Source: a virus
Virus record (IMG/VR): IMGVR_UViG_3300032246_001613
Location: 1 to 24,062 of that record
Direction: 5' to 3' (one strand)
Length of the DNA: 24,062 nucleotides
Shown here: positions 5,940 through 13,310 of the stretch, piece by piece
Layout of the letters: each line of letters opens with the position of its first letter
Numbering within the stretch: position 1 is the first letter of the stretch
The notes under the pieces: generated by a model
Databases searched by the model: none
Told to the model about the DNA's origin: nothing
Seen by the model: the letters and a program-made list of their open reading frames with translations, nothing else
Made by a program: the position numbers and the translations under genes

Positions 5940-7040
5940 TTATAACGCTGGTAATTCGTCATAGTCTAATGAATCGCTCATTACTCCTATAACGTAGTTT
6001 GTGCTTTCACTTTCTTGTAGTGCTGTTTGTTTACTGCTTGTGTTAACGTGCTTGTTAAACCATGGGATAGGTGTAGACTTAGGAGCAGGGTTGTTGTACT
6101 TAATACCAATTTCCTTTAGTGCGCTCACTGCTGTATAGTCTACGAAGTCACGTAGAATGTTAGCGTTTAATCCAATTACAGGACCTAGTTTAAACAAATA
6201 GCTGGCCCATTCTTTTTCTTCGCGTATAACATCCATATACAAATTATACACTTCTTGTTCGCATTCTGCTTTCACTTCGGCGAAACGAGAATCTTCCTTG
6301 ACAACCTGATTAATCAAATAAGCTGTCCAACCTTTGTGTAGCAGTTCGTCTTGTAGAATCAAACTGATAATGTTGCCGTTACCGATAAAGATTTTATTCT
6401 CCACCATGGCCAAGCTGGTGGCAAAACTCACCATGAACCTGAACGCTTCTAGTGCATAACTAGCGTGTAGTGCCATATAAATTGCTTTGATATGTGTACG
6501 TTCGTTGATCTTTTCGCCTGCTTCTTTACGACAGTTAATCAGATGTAATGCATCATAATAATCGCCTACACTTGATGCCATGTCTACTATTTCTTTAGTG
6601 TCATGGATAGTATTAAAAACTTCTTTAGGCACATTATAGATGTTACGAATAATATGACTGTAACTACGACTATGAATATTAGTTTCAAAGAATGTCCAAT
6701 TGTATACTAGTGCTTCTAGTTCTGGCAAACTTACTACCGGAGTAAAGATTTGGCTTGGGCCGCGTCCTTGCAAACTGTCAAGAGCAGTTTGGCGGAGCAA
6801 GTTACTAGTGAAGATATGTTTAACTGCATCAGATGCATCCTTAAAGTCGCTGGCATCTTTGCTAAGACTGATTTCTTCAGGTACCCAGAAAAAGCCACGT
6901 GCAGTAGTTTCGAAGTCTGCAATCTTTTTGTACTTAACTTCTTCAAAACGCTGGATGGTAACTGGGCCAGCTGGATCTAGAAACATCTTACGATTCAAGT
7001 AGTCTGTCTTTGTGTGTAAATTATATTGTTGTTTGCTCAT
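5940..7040 (-). CDS. nrdB: Class I ribonucleotide reductase small subunit NrdB
   Basis: This 366-residue beta subunit makes and holds the diiron-tyrosyl radical cofactor. By alignment to E. coli NrdB, the visible ligands are D88, E119, H123, E198, E232 and H235, with the radical tyrosine Y127 in H-S-R-S-Y. The C-terminus ends D-Y-D-E-L-P-A-L, the usual docking tail for NrdA. One oddity is the E119-H123 spacing, which is one residue longer than E115-H118 of E. coli; all other ligand spacings match exactly. The start overlaps the superoxide dismutase gene by 20 nt. Confidence 0.96.
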   Translation of the reverse strand: MSKQQYNLHTKTDYLNRKMFLDPAGPVTIQRFEEVKYKKIADFETTARGFFWVPEEISLSKDASDFKDASDAVKHIFTSNLLRQTALDSLQGRGPSQIFTPVVSLPELEALVYNWTFFETNIHSRSYSHIIRNIYNVPKEVFNTIHDTKEIVDMASSVGDYYDALHLINCRKEAGEKINERTHIKAIYMALHASYALEAFRFMVSFATSLAMVENKIFIGNGNIISLILQDELLHKGWTAYLINQVVKEDSRFAEVKAECEQEVYNLYMDVIREEKEWASYLFKLGPVIGLNANILRDFVDYTAVSALKEIGIKYNNPAPKSTPIPWFNKHVNTSSKQTALQESESTNYVIGVMSDSLDYDELPAL

Positions 7041-7572
7041 TAATATGTTCCCAATTCATTATCTTCCATTGATTCTTCAAATAACTTTTCTTTTCAGATT
7101 GATAGTCTAATGCCCATGCATGTTCCCACCAGTCTACTAAAACTACAATGTCTTTTTTAATTGCATGATTAGTTATAGTTTTAATCTTACCGTCCTTAGC
7201 AAGATAGACCCAACCACTGCCTTGTATAGCCATTGCTACTTTTTCAAACTCATCTTTGAACTTTGCAAATGTTTTGTAATGTGTGTTAATCAACTCTGCT
7301 ACTTTACCTGTTGGTTCATTACTATCTTTTGGATCCCGGTACTGCTGAAACAGGATATTATGTAAAAATACACCAGCTTCATTAAACACAGGATCACCTT
7401 CGCCTGCATTATAACGTTTGGCATACGTCTTGGCAAGATGTTCATAATGATATTCTAAGGTCGCCTTAGAGATAGCAGGATTCAAATCATTCATACCATA
7501 TGGTAGAGCATCTATTTTTAGTGATGCTGGTCTACCTTCAGTGATGAATTGTCTAATAAAACTGTACGTCAT
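7021..7572 (-). CDS. Iron/manganese superoxide dismutase
   Basis: A 183-residue Fe/Mn SOD with metal ligands H42 (E-Y-H-Y), H71 (F-L-H-N), D147 and H151 (D-W-W-E-H-A-W), and the conserved G-S-G-W core at 118-121. It converts superoxide to O2 and H2O2 in the cytoplasm. The usual second histidine cluster after H42 (H-H in E. coli) is replaced by L46-A47. By alignment, H136 falls where MnSOD has Gln146, resembling the His-type SOD subfamilies. The ATG overlaps the nrdA stop by 4 nt and the gene overlaps nrdB, so it is a built-in part of the reductase operon. A role protecting the radical cofactor, or managing its metal, is inferred. Confidence 0.92.
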   Translation of the reverse strand: MTYSFIRQFITEGRPASLKIDALPYGMNDLNPAISKATLEYHYEHLAKTYAKRYNAGEGDPVFNEAGVFLHNILFQQYRDPKDSNEPTGKVAELINTHYKTFAKFKDEFEKVAMAIQGSGWVYLAKDGKIKTITNHAIKKDIVVLVDWWEHAWALDYQSEKKSYLKNQWKIMNWEHINEQTTI

Positions 7573-9911
7573 AATTTACACGACTCACAATCATCTTCTA
7601 GATCATCATATTGATAACCGTTAATCTGAACTCCGTTAATTTGTGTCTGTTCAGGCGCTATTTCGGCAACTTGTTTACTACCTTGTTTATTAATCAAACT
7701 GTAGTAGAACGTTTTTAATCCCCACAACTGTGCTTGCATCAAGTTCTTAGCAATCAACGTAGTTGGAACTTTACGATCTGCAAAGTGCGCTGGATTATAG
7801 AAAGTGTTTGTACTAATACTTTGATCAACGTAGGCGGCCAAGACTGCACTTGTTTTTAAATAACCGTCGCAGTTTTTTTGATCCCACATAAGTTGATATT
7901 TGTTTTTAAGTTTATGATACTCAGGAACAACTTGTACAAACGATCCTGCTTTTGATTCCTTAACACTGATAAGGCTCATAGGCATTTCAATTCCATTAGT
8001 GCTGTTTATAACAACACTACTGCTTTCGACTGGCGCAATAGCCATTAGTGTAGCATTGCGAACTCCGTACTGTTTCATGTTAGTACGTAATGTCTCCCAA
8101 TCAAGTTCTGGTGTAAAGTCTGCTAGTTCGTTAGCACCTTTGGCACGTAGTTCCCAAGGGAAGGTGCCTTGTCCGTAGCGTGTCTTCTCACTATGTAAGC
8201 AAGCGCCACGTTCTTTGGCTAATTCAACTGTTGCTTCCGTTAGGTAAAATGCCTGATGTTCCATCCAACTCTTAACATCTTGTAGTGCGTCTTTGTCGCC
8301 GTACTTGAGTCCGCGCTTGGCATGCCAGTAGGCTAGATTAGTAACACCAATACCTAATGGTTGTATTTCATCATTGCTCAGCTTAGACTGTATAGATAGG
8401 AAGTCTTGGTAATCAAGTATGTTGCATAGACTACGCTGTAAAATGCGGCAAGCACGGCGCATGTCTTCTGGATTACGGAATGCTCCCCAGTTGATCGAGC
8501 CGAGTGTGCAAAGAGCAATGCGGCCATCAGCATCATCAAGACGCTTAAAAGATTTAGTAGGTAATAGGATTTCACAGCATAAGTTACTTTGATAAATTGT
8601 GTGGTACTCAGGATCGAATGGTCCTTGATTCATTACGTTGTCGATAAACACTAGATAGATACGTCCTGTATCAGTACGCTCTTTCAGTATGCCTGATTTG
8701 AATACTTCTTCAGCACTCATAGTCTTGGTACGTAAGTCTTTACGTTTTTCATATTTGACATATAGCTGTTCAAATAGTGCAGTATCTTTATAAAATGCTT
8801 CGTACAAGTCTGGAACTTCGTTTGGGTCAAAGAAAGTTATAGCTTCCTTATTTCGAAATCGTCTCCAGAAGAAGGCAGACAATACCACTCCATAGTCCAT
8901 ATGTCGAACCCTAGTTTCTTCTGTTCCTTGGTTATTCTTAAGAACAATAAGGTCATCAAACTGATGATGCCAAATGGGATAAAATACAGTAGCACTTGCA
9001 TTGCGTATGCCTCCTTGACTACAACTACGTAAGTCGCCAAACCATTTCTTTAAGAATGGTATCATACCAGTATGCATGATCTCTCCGCCACGGATAGGAC
9101 TACCTAGTGGACGTAAGCGACCAATTTCTAAACCAATGCCAGCACGTTTACTGGCATACTTGGCCATCATCTCGCCAGAGGCAAAAATGGAATCCAAATC
9201 ATCATCACTACGAATAAGAACGCAACTACTAAATTGCTTAGTAGGAGTTCCAAGACCAGCCAAAACGGGAGTAGCCAAAGTAAACAAACCATCTGAAGCG
9301 GCATTGTAATACTCTTTAATAAAACGCATCCTAGCACTGTTAGGTTCTTCTTTGTGGAACACAGTAGCGGCCGCGACCATATATCTAATTTGTGGAGTTT
9401 CATAAATTTCCTTTGTGGCACGATTACGCACCAAGTATTTTTCAATCAACTGCTCAATTGCCGCGTAACCATACTGTTCATCTTTTTCATGATCCAGCAT
9501 ATCATCCATTCGATTCCAGTCGTCTTCGCTATACCATTCTAATAGCTCTGGAGTATATAATCCTATATCAACATTTCGTTTCACAATAGAAAAAAGGCTT
9601 GGAGGTGTGTATGTACCGTACACATCTTTACGAAGCATACTCAATCGTTGCTTGCCAGCTACATATTGGTAATTGGTATGTCCTACGTCTGGGTTCTGCT
9701 CGACGTCTATAAGATCTACTATAGCCCTTAAAGTGATGCCATCGATTTCTGTTGTAGTTATGCCGTCATAGAAATGTAGCTGAGCTTTGATCTCTATCAT
9801 TGATTGGCTAACGTCTGCAATGCCTTGGCACACCTTAGCCACTTGCGCTTGCCATTTTTCAATATGTAATGGCTCTTTATTTCCGCTTCTTTTGATTACT
9901 GTAATGTTCAT
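7569..9911 (-). CDS. nrdA: Class I ribonucleotide reductase large subunit NrdA
   Basis: This 780-residue alpha subunit reduces ribonucleoside diphosphates to deoxy forms for phage DNA synthesis. An ATP-cone regulatory domain covers about residues 1-90. The catalytic set is visible: C230 (F-S-S-C), N443-x-C445-x-E447 (S-N-L-C-C-E), C468 (L-C-T-L-G-S), and the radical-path pair Y-Y in K-T-F-Y-Y near the end. The C-terminal C-E-S-C-K-L is the shuttle pair reduced by glutaredoxin. An in-frame TTG at 9929 would add six residues, but I choose the ATG at 9911 because the protein then starts M-N-I-T-V-I-K-R as usual. It heads the operon nrdA - sod - nrdB - grx. Confidence 0.95.
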   Translation of the reverse strand: MNITVIKRSGNKEPLHIEKWQAQVAKVCQGIADVSQSMIEIKAQLHFYDGITTTEIDGITLRAIVDLIDVEQNPDVGHTNYQYVAGKQRLSMLRKDVYGTYTPPSLFSIVKRNVDIGLYTPELLEWYSEDDWNRMDDMLDHEKDEQYGYAAIEQLIEKYLVRNRATKEIYETPQIRYMVAAATVFHKEEPNSARMRFIKEYYNAASDGLFTLATPVLAGLGTPTKQFSSCVLIRSDDDLDSIFASGEMMAKYASKRAGIGLEIGRLRPLGSPIRGGEIMHTGMIPFLKKWFGDLRSCSQGGIRNASATVFYPIWHHQFDDLIVLKNNQGTEETRVRHMDYGVVLSAFFWRRFRNKEAITFFDPNEVPDLYEAFYKDTALFEQLYVKYEKRKDLRTKTMSAEEVFKSGILKERTDTGRIYLVFIDNVMNQGPFDPEYHTIYQSNLCCEILLPTKSFKRLDDADGRIALCTLGSINWGAFRNPEDMRRACRILQRSLCNILDYQDFLSIQSKLSNDEIQPLGIGVTNLAYWHAKRGLKYGDKDALQDVKSWMEHQAFYLTEATVELAKERGACLHSEKTRYGQGTFPWELRAKGANELADFTPELDWETLRTNMKQYGVRNATLMAIAPVESSSVVINSTNGIEMPMSLISVKESKAGSFVQVVPEYHKLKNKYQLMWDQKNCDGYLKTSAVLAAYVDQSISTNTFYNPAHFADRKVPTTLIAKNLMQAQLWGLKTFYYSLINKQGSKQVAEIAPEQTQINGVQINGYQYDDLEDDCESCKL

Positions 9912-9925
9912 TTCGTCCGCTTTAT

Positions 9926-9973
9926 ACAAGTTATAATGTGTAGGCAGTATTTAGTGGTTAGGTTATAACTTGT
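9926..9973. promoter_or_regulatory. 11-bp inverted repeat flanking the nrdA-proximal promoter
   Basis: ACAAGTTATAA (9926-9936) and TTATAACTTGT (9963-9973) are exact reverse complements separated by 26 bp. One arm overlaps the TTGACA -35 element and the other lies between the predicted start and the nrdA ATG. This is a plausible paired operator. The core AAGTTATAA also occurs just downstream of the lysis-cassette promoter at 2714-2722. Confidence 0.5.
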
Positions 9974-9976
9974 CAA
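9941..9976 (-). promoter_or_regulatory. nrdA-proximal promoter: TTGACA plus CTAAATA
   Basis: On the minus strand a perfect -35 TTGACA (9971-9976) is followed after 17 nt by TAAATA (9948-9953). The same bases form a late-type CTAAATA element (9948-9954). As a sigma70 -10 it is weak (three of six). The site could therefore serve host polymerase early and the late phage polymerase later. The predicted start leaves a ~30-nt leader. Confidence 0.5.
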
Positions 9977-9989
9977 TCTTATTGCTAGT

Positions 9990-10042
9990 CCTGGTTTTCG
10001 ATAACGATTTCACATAGATACAAGCCTGTTTTTCAAACCAGG
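9990..10042 (-). other. nrdA leader with two mutually exclusive RNA pairings
   Basis: In the minus-strand RNA, CCUGGUUU (10042-10035) can fold locally in CCUGGUUUGAAAAACAGG (10042-10025). It can instead pair over 37 nt with AAACCAGG (9997-9990). The two pairings share one arm. No U-run follows, so this is not a simple terminator. It may be an attenuator-like or translation-control element, or chance. Confidence 0.3.
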
Positions 10043-10059
10043 TGGCATATCTTTTATAT

Positions 10060-10095
10060 AAATTTAATTATATACGCATTTATAGACAGTGTCTA
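10060..10095 (-). promoter_or_regulatory. Distal sigma70 promoter of the nrd operon
   Basis: On the minus strand TAGACA (10090-10095) is followed after 17 nt by TATAAT (10067-10072): five of six and six of six matches. Transcription would start near 10060 and give a ~150-nt leader before nrdA. The -10 sits in an AT-rich inverted repeat (TATATAA/TTATATA). Confidence 0.7.
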
Positions 10096-10096
10096 T
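10082..10096. promoter_or_regulatory. Palindromic operator candidate over the -35 of the nrd promoter
   Basis: ATAGACAGTGTCTAT is a perfect palindrome with 7-bp arms around one base, and it covers the -35 hexamer. A bound protein would block the promoter. It does not match the NrdR box consensus as I know it. Confidence 0.45.
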
Positions 10097-10104
10097 CAGT
10101 TTGA

Positions 10105-12171
10105 TTAAAGCACAGCTGAATACGAGTATAGCAATACTGCGTTGTTATCGCCCGAGCTGGTATTTGAATATGAAATATTCAAACTTTTATTTAAAATCTG
10201 TGCGCTGAAGGTTAATAGTGCTTCTTCGCTAGATGCGCCAGTCCAATCATACTCGTCTGTTAATTGAACGGCACTATTAACAACATCAACCATAACAGTT
10301 AACTGGCCTCGACGACTCTGTTGTCTAAGTGTACTTCGATACACGTAATTGATAACATAGCCTACACCGTCCGTTGGTAAAGGTAAACGGAACACAAATG
10401 AGTTGTTACTGTTATTAATAATAACTTGTCTAATGCCGTAGCTGTTATAAGAAACTAAGCCGCCAATCTCTGGATAGTATGGTACACTAAAAGTAAGTGT
10501 GCCATTTGGTGTTGTGTTTGGAACCCCGCTTATAGATAAAGTTGTTCCGTTTAGAACGTTGGTGACAGTTTGACTACTTGTAAATCCTGTGCCGCTGATA
10601 ACCATTCCAATAGCAATACCGGAAGTAGTAGTTACTTTTAATGTTGTTCCGCTTGAGCCAGTTGGATTGTACGTTGTACTAACGCTTGGAATATTAGTTG
10701 ATAAGTCATTTGTTCTATCACTTTGATCGTTCTGACTTGCATTACCTTGTACAGCAAAATATATTTGTGGATACTGTGCAGATGTAATGTTACTGCCGCC
10801 ATTATTACCAACGTTAAGCAAACGCGAATCTCTAGTTGTATTTCCAAATCCGTTATAAATGTATACTGCGTGTTGTTTAACATTTTCAAACAAGCACGAT
10901 GTTATATTGTTATAACAAGGGCCTGTCAATTGCCCTACGGATGCTAAGTCACTATTTTGACCAAATGCGAATCCTGTACGTGTATCAGACACATACATAT
11001 TCCTAAATGTATTATATTGTATATCATTGTTCGATGCCACAGCATAACCAAAACCAGTTATGTTAACATTTTCAAAAGTATTACGCTGGCAAGTTACTAA
11101 TTGGCTAAATGCTGTTAGGTAAATGCCGATACTTGTCTCATAAAATGATTGTGCCCATGCACCTTTAATTAACAAGTTAGTAAATGTACTATCTCGAACA
11201 CCATCGAGTCTTAAACCATATTGATCATTAGTATTATTGAACAACGTCATATTACTAATTTCAATGTTGCGTGGCTGATTCAAATAAGTCATTGCAGGTG
11301 CGCTAGGTGCAGTGAACGTTAGTGTTCCGTTCGGTGTCGAATCTGCGGCCGAACTGATAGTAATTGTATTAGAGTCGTCAATACTGATCACAGTATGTGA
11401 TGTTGTAAAACCTGTACCAGTAATAACCATACCAGGAACAATACCAGTCGTACCAGTCAATGCGTCGAATCTTGTTAGTTTAATTGTTGTTCCTGCCGAT
11501 CCAACTGGATTATATGCGGCTTGTACAATGCGTGGCATTAAGCCTATATTCCAATTTCCAGGAGTAGCAGTATCATTTACAAATTGAAATACTGGACCTG
11601 GAGTGCTGTGTAAGTTATTAAATTTTATTACAGTTTTTTCTCTACCTGCACCAGTAATAGTTGTATAACTTGGAACATATATTGTTCCAGAAATTACAAA
11701 AGTGCCCGCCGGAAAATGCAAGGTAACTCTGGTGTTAAGGTCAGAAATGTTAATTGAATTTAAAAACAACTGATTGACTGCTAGCTGAATTGACGCAGTA
11801 TCATCTGTTGTCCCATCCCCTGCCGCACCAAAATCAACTACACTAACTTGTACTTCATCTAGCTTAGTTTGAATATCTCGAACGAACGGATAATTAGCAC
11901 CGGCAGTACCAGTAACAATCGAATAGTCATTTTTCTTGTACTGATAGGTAATTAAGTCAAGAATATTACCATTCGATCCTAAATCATTTTGTGTTAGAAT
12001 CTTTGTGTTACCTACGTATGGTGCGCCTTCTGCAACTGAGCCATTACCAATCCATAGGTTTTGTGCATCGATACTCCATGCTAATTCACCCGAAGCTAAT
12101 TGCGGTAAACCACTACCTGAATTCTCTTTACCGCGTCTTACTTGGATTCTTGAGATTTGCACTACAGCCAT
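10105..12171 (-). CDS. Tail fibre / tailspike with pectate-lyase-type beta helix
   Basis: This 688-residue protein has three visible parts. The N-terminus (about 5-45) reads R-I-Q-V-R-R-G...L-A-S-G-E-L-A-W...L-W-I-G-N-G-S, the short domain common at the head of phage fibre and tropism-determinant proteins. From about residue 108, V-S-V-V-D-F-G-A-A-G-D-G-T-T-D-D-T is the signature of the pectate lyase superfamily beta helix, which continues with N-rich coils to about 460. Two copies of a ~65-residue module interrupt or follow the helix (220-288 and 501-564). It probably binds or digests host surface polysaccharide. A GATAAATA late element and an AGAGGAT ribosome binding site precede it. Confidence 0.85.
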   Translation of the reverse strand: MAVVQISRIQVRRGKENSGSGLPQLASGELAWSIDAQNLWIGNGSVAEGAPYVGNTKILTQNDLGSNGNILDLITYQYKKNDYSIVTGTAGANYPFVRDIQTKLDEVQVSVVDFGAAGDGTTDDTASIQLAVNQLFLNSINISDLNTRVTLHFPAGTFVISGTIYVPSYTTITGAGREKTVIKFNNLHSTPGPVFQFVNDTATPGNWNIGLMPRIVQAAYNPVGSAGTTIKLTRFDALTGTTGIVPGMVITGTGFTTSHTVISIDDSNTITISSAADSTPNGTLTFTAPSAPAMTYLNQPRNIEISNMTLFNNTNDQYGLRLDGVRDSTFTNLLIKGAWAQSFYETSIGIYLTAFSQLVTCQRNTFENVNITGFGYAVASNNDIQYNTFRNMYVSDTRTGFAFGQNSDLASVGQLTGPCYNNITSCLFENVKQHAVYIYNGFGNTTRDSRLLNVGNNGGSNITSAQYPQIYFAVQGNASQNDQSDRTNDLSTNIPSVSTTYNPTGSSGTTLKVTTTSGIAIGMVISGTGFTSSQTVTNVLNGTTLSISGVPNTTPNGTLTFSVPYYPEIGGLVSYNSYGIRQVIINNSNNSFVFRLPLPTDGVGYVINYVYRSTLRQQSRRGQLTVMVDVVNSAVQLTDEYDWTGASSEEALLTFSAQILNKSLNISYSNTSSGDNNAVLLYSYSAVL
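10480..10671 (-). repeat. Second copy of the fibre module
   Basis: It encodes residues 501-564 of the fibre: Y-N-P-T-G-S-S-G-T-T-L-K-V through T-P-N-G-T-L-T-F-S-V-P. It matches the first copy at 11308-11514 over its whole length, with a shorter middle. Confidence 0.75.
11308..11514 (-). repeat. First copy of the fibre module
   Basis: It encodes residues 220-288: Y-N-P-V-G-S-A-G-T-T-I-K-L, then G-M-V-I-T-G-T-G-F-T-T-S-H-T-V, ending T-P-N-G-T-L-T-F-T-A-P. The shared core G-M-V-I-x-G-T-G-F-T identifies the duplication with 10480-10671. Confidence 0.75.
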
Positions 12172-12192
12172 AATAATATCCTCTATATAGGA

Positions 12193-12200
12193 TATTTATC
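12193..12200 (-). promoter_or_regulatory. T4-type late promoter element of the tail fibre
   Basis: It reads GATAAATA on the minus strand, about 21 nt before the fibre ATG, and touches the stop codon of the nuclease gene. Confidence 0.6.
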
Positions 12201-12915
12201 AGTTTTGATTGTAGTACTGTTCCACCCTATTCCACCATTGCTTTTCCCAATGTTCGAACATATCCGGAGTTAAGATAAACTCTTGGTACGCAGGTTCTCC
12301 CCAAGTCATAGGCTTAATTTCGGGAGGTTTCACACACATAAACACAACACCTTTTTGAATATTAGTTCCGTGTACTTTGTTGTGTGCTAGTGCATAAGCT
12401 ACCATTTGTAAGTAATAGTCTTCAATCCACTCTTGCTTCTTGGGCTTGTTAGTCTGCTTATGGTCCATAATAGCGGCCTCACCTAAGTGCAAGCCTACAC
12501 AGTCTGTGGTGCCCGCATACAATCCAGGGTAGTAAAGTCCAACTTCAACACCCCATATTTCGTCTACGTTTTTAAGCCCGTGTTCGATAATATGATTAGC
12601 CATCTTGTGGCTTTGTATACTATATGGATTAGTGCCTGGAGGATTAATAACGCCTTGTGTAATATAGTCTTCGAGGAACTTATGCATACGTGTTCCACGG
12701 CCTGCGGCTTCGGTCACAATTTCTTGTGCTTTCTTTTCACCAACAGACTTTTTCCAATTGAGTAAGGCTTGCACCTTTTCCCATGGTTTGGTCTTGTCTA
12801 GGATTGTTGTGACGCTGGGCAGTTTGCCTCCGTCTGGCGTGGCGTATAGTCGCTTGCCTTCTACACTTTCCCTGTTCAAAGGAGTGTAGTCATATCTTTC
12901 TTTGAGTAATGTCAT
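12199..12915 (-). CDS. PD-(D/E)XK exonuclease-like protein (RecB/Cas4 type)
   Basis: This 238-residue protein has the core of the PD-(D/E)XK nuclease superfamily. In order: R-G-T-R-M-H-K-F-L-E with H78, E124 in W-G-V-E-V, G-T-T-D138, the D151-H-K153 pair, and the motif-IV-like Y-Y-L-Q170-M-V-A-Y. It most likely degrades DNA, for host DNA breakdown or recombination, as similar genes in T4-like marine phages are thought to do. It has no ribosome binding site: its ATG coincides with the predicted start of a perfect-consensus sigma70 promoter, so the mRNA should be leaderless and made early. Confidence 0.85.
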   Translation of the reverse strand: MTLLKERYDYTPLNRESVEGKRLYATPDGGKLPSVTTILDKTKPWEKVQALLNWKKSVGEKKAQEIVTEAAGRGTRMHKFLEDYITQGVINPPGTNPYSIQSHKMANHIIEHGLKNVDEIWGVEVGLYYPGLYAGTTDCVGLHLGEAAIMDHKQTNKPKKQEWIEDYYLQMVAYALAHNKVHGTNIQKGVVFMCVKPPEIKPMTWGEPAYQEFILTPDMFEHWEKQWWNRVEQYYNQN

Positions 12916-12950
12916 AGCGCAATTATACTATCAATTGCGCTGTGTGTCAA
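12915..12950 (-). promoter_or_regulatory. Perfect-consensus sigma70 promoter giving a leaderless mRNA
   Basis: On the minus strand TTGACA (12945-12950) is followed after exactly 17 nt by TATAAT (12922-12927), a full consensus match. Seven bases after the -10 comes the A of the nuclease ATG (12915). Confidence 0.85.
12916..12941. promoter_or_regulatory. Inverted repeat across the spacer and -10 of the nuclease promoter
   Basis: AGCGCAATT (12916-12924) and AATTGCGCT (12933-12941) are exact reverse complements around an 8-nt centre. The arms flank and enter the -10 box, so a bound dimer would shut the promoter. It is a candidate operator for a very strong promoter. Confidence 0.55.
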
Positions 12951-12953
12951 CTA

Positions 12954-13310
12954 TTATTGTGCTCGTTTTGTGGCCGCCATTGCTGTTTGATCTAGCACAT
13001 CCTTACCTGGTTCGCCTTGAACTTCTGGATCGGTTTCATTATCGAGTTCACGTTGTTTGCCTGTGTTAATGACAATGCCGTCTTTATCGAATTTTTTAAT
13101 CAGTTTGGCTTGTTTGATCTGTTGCATGACTTGATCGTTTGGATCGTTCCAACGTGCTACAAATCTTTGATATTCAACGCCTGGTGCGCCGTCTTGTGCA
13201 ATTTCATGACTCAATGCGCTCCAACGCATTGGAGCGACTGCTTGAGTATTGTCTGCGTTAGCCTGTATAGACTGTAATGCTACTAATAACGGGTCTAAAT
13301 TTTCAGTTAC
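12954..13310 (-). CDS. C-terminal extension in the -1 frame, reached by frameshift
   Basis: An open frame of 118 codons begins right after the A-run at 13311-13319 and ends at 12954. Its first ATG is only at 13229, but the 27 codons before it already look like protein (V-T-E-N-L-D-P-L-L-V-A-L-Q-S-I-Q-A-N-A-D), continuing into A-P-M-R-W-S-A-L-S-H-E. No usable ATG, GTG or TTG and no ribosome binding site exist in that part. The natural reading is that this is the C-terminal domain of the upstream 353-residue protein. It would be joined either by -1 ribosomal frameshifting at A AAA AAG or because one A is missing in the sequence. Its function is unknown. Confidence 0.65.
   Translation of the reverse strand, partial: VTENLDPLLVALQSIQANADNTQAVAPMRWSALSHEIAQDGAPGVEYQRFVARWNDPNDQVMQQIKQAKLIKKFDKDGIVINTGKQRELDNETDPEVQGEPGKDVLDQTAMAATKRAQ

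Noticed and set aside
9962-10060. Open frame without start codon, and a 12-codon ATG frame, in the nrdA leader
   Set aside because: The longer one (reading A-T-W-F-E-K-Q-A-C) has no ATG, GTG or TTG and no ribosome binding site. The shorter one has no ribosome binding site. In an AT-rich leader both can be chance.
9930-10104. tRNA or attachment site in the longest intergenic gap
   Set aside because: I found no cloverleaf, no T-loop-like GGTTCGA sequence and no long direct repeat. The gap is explained by promoters and repeats.
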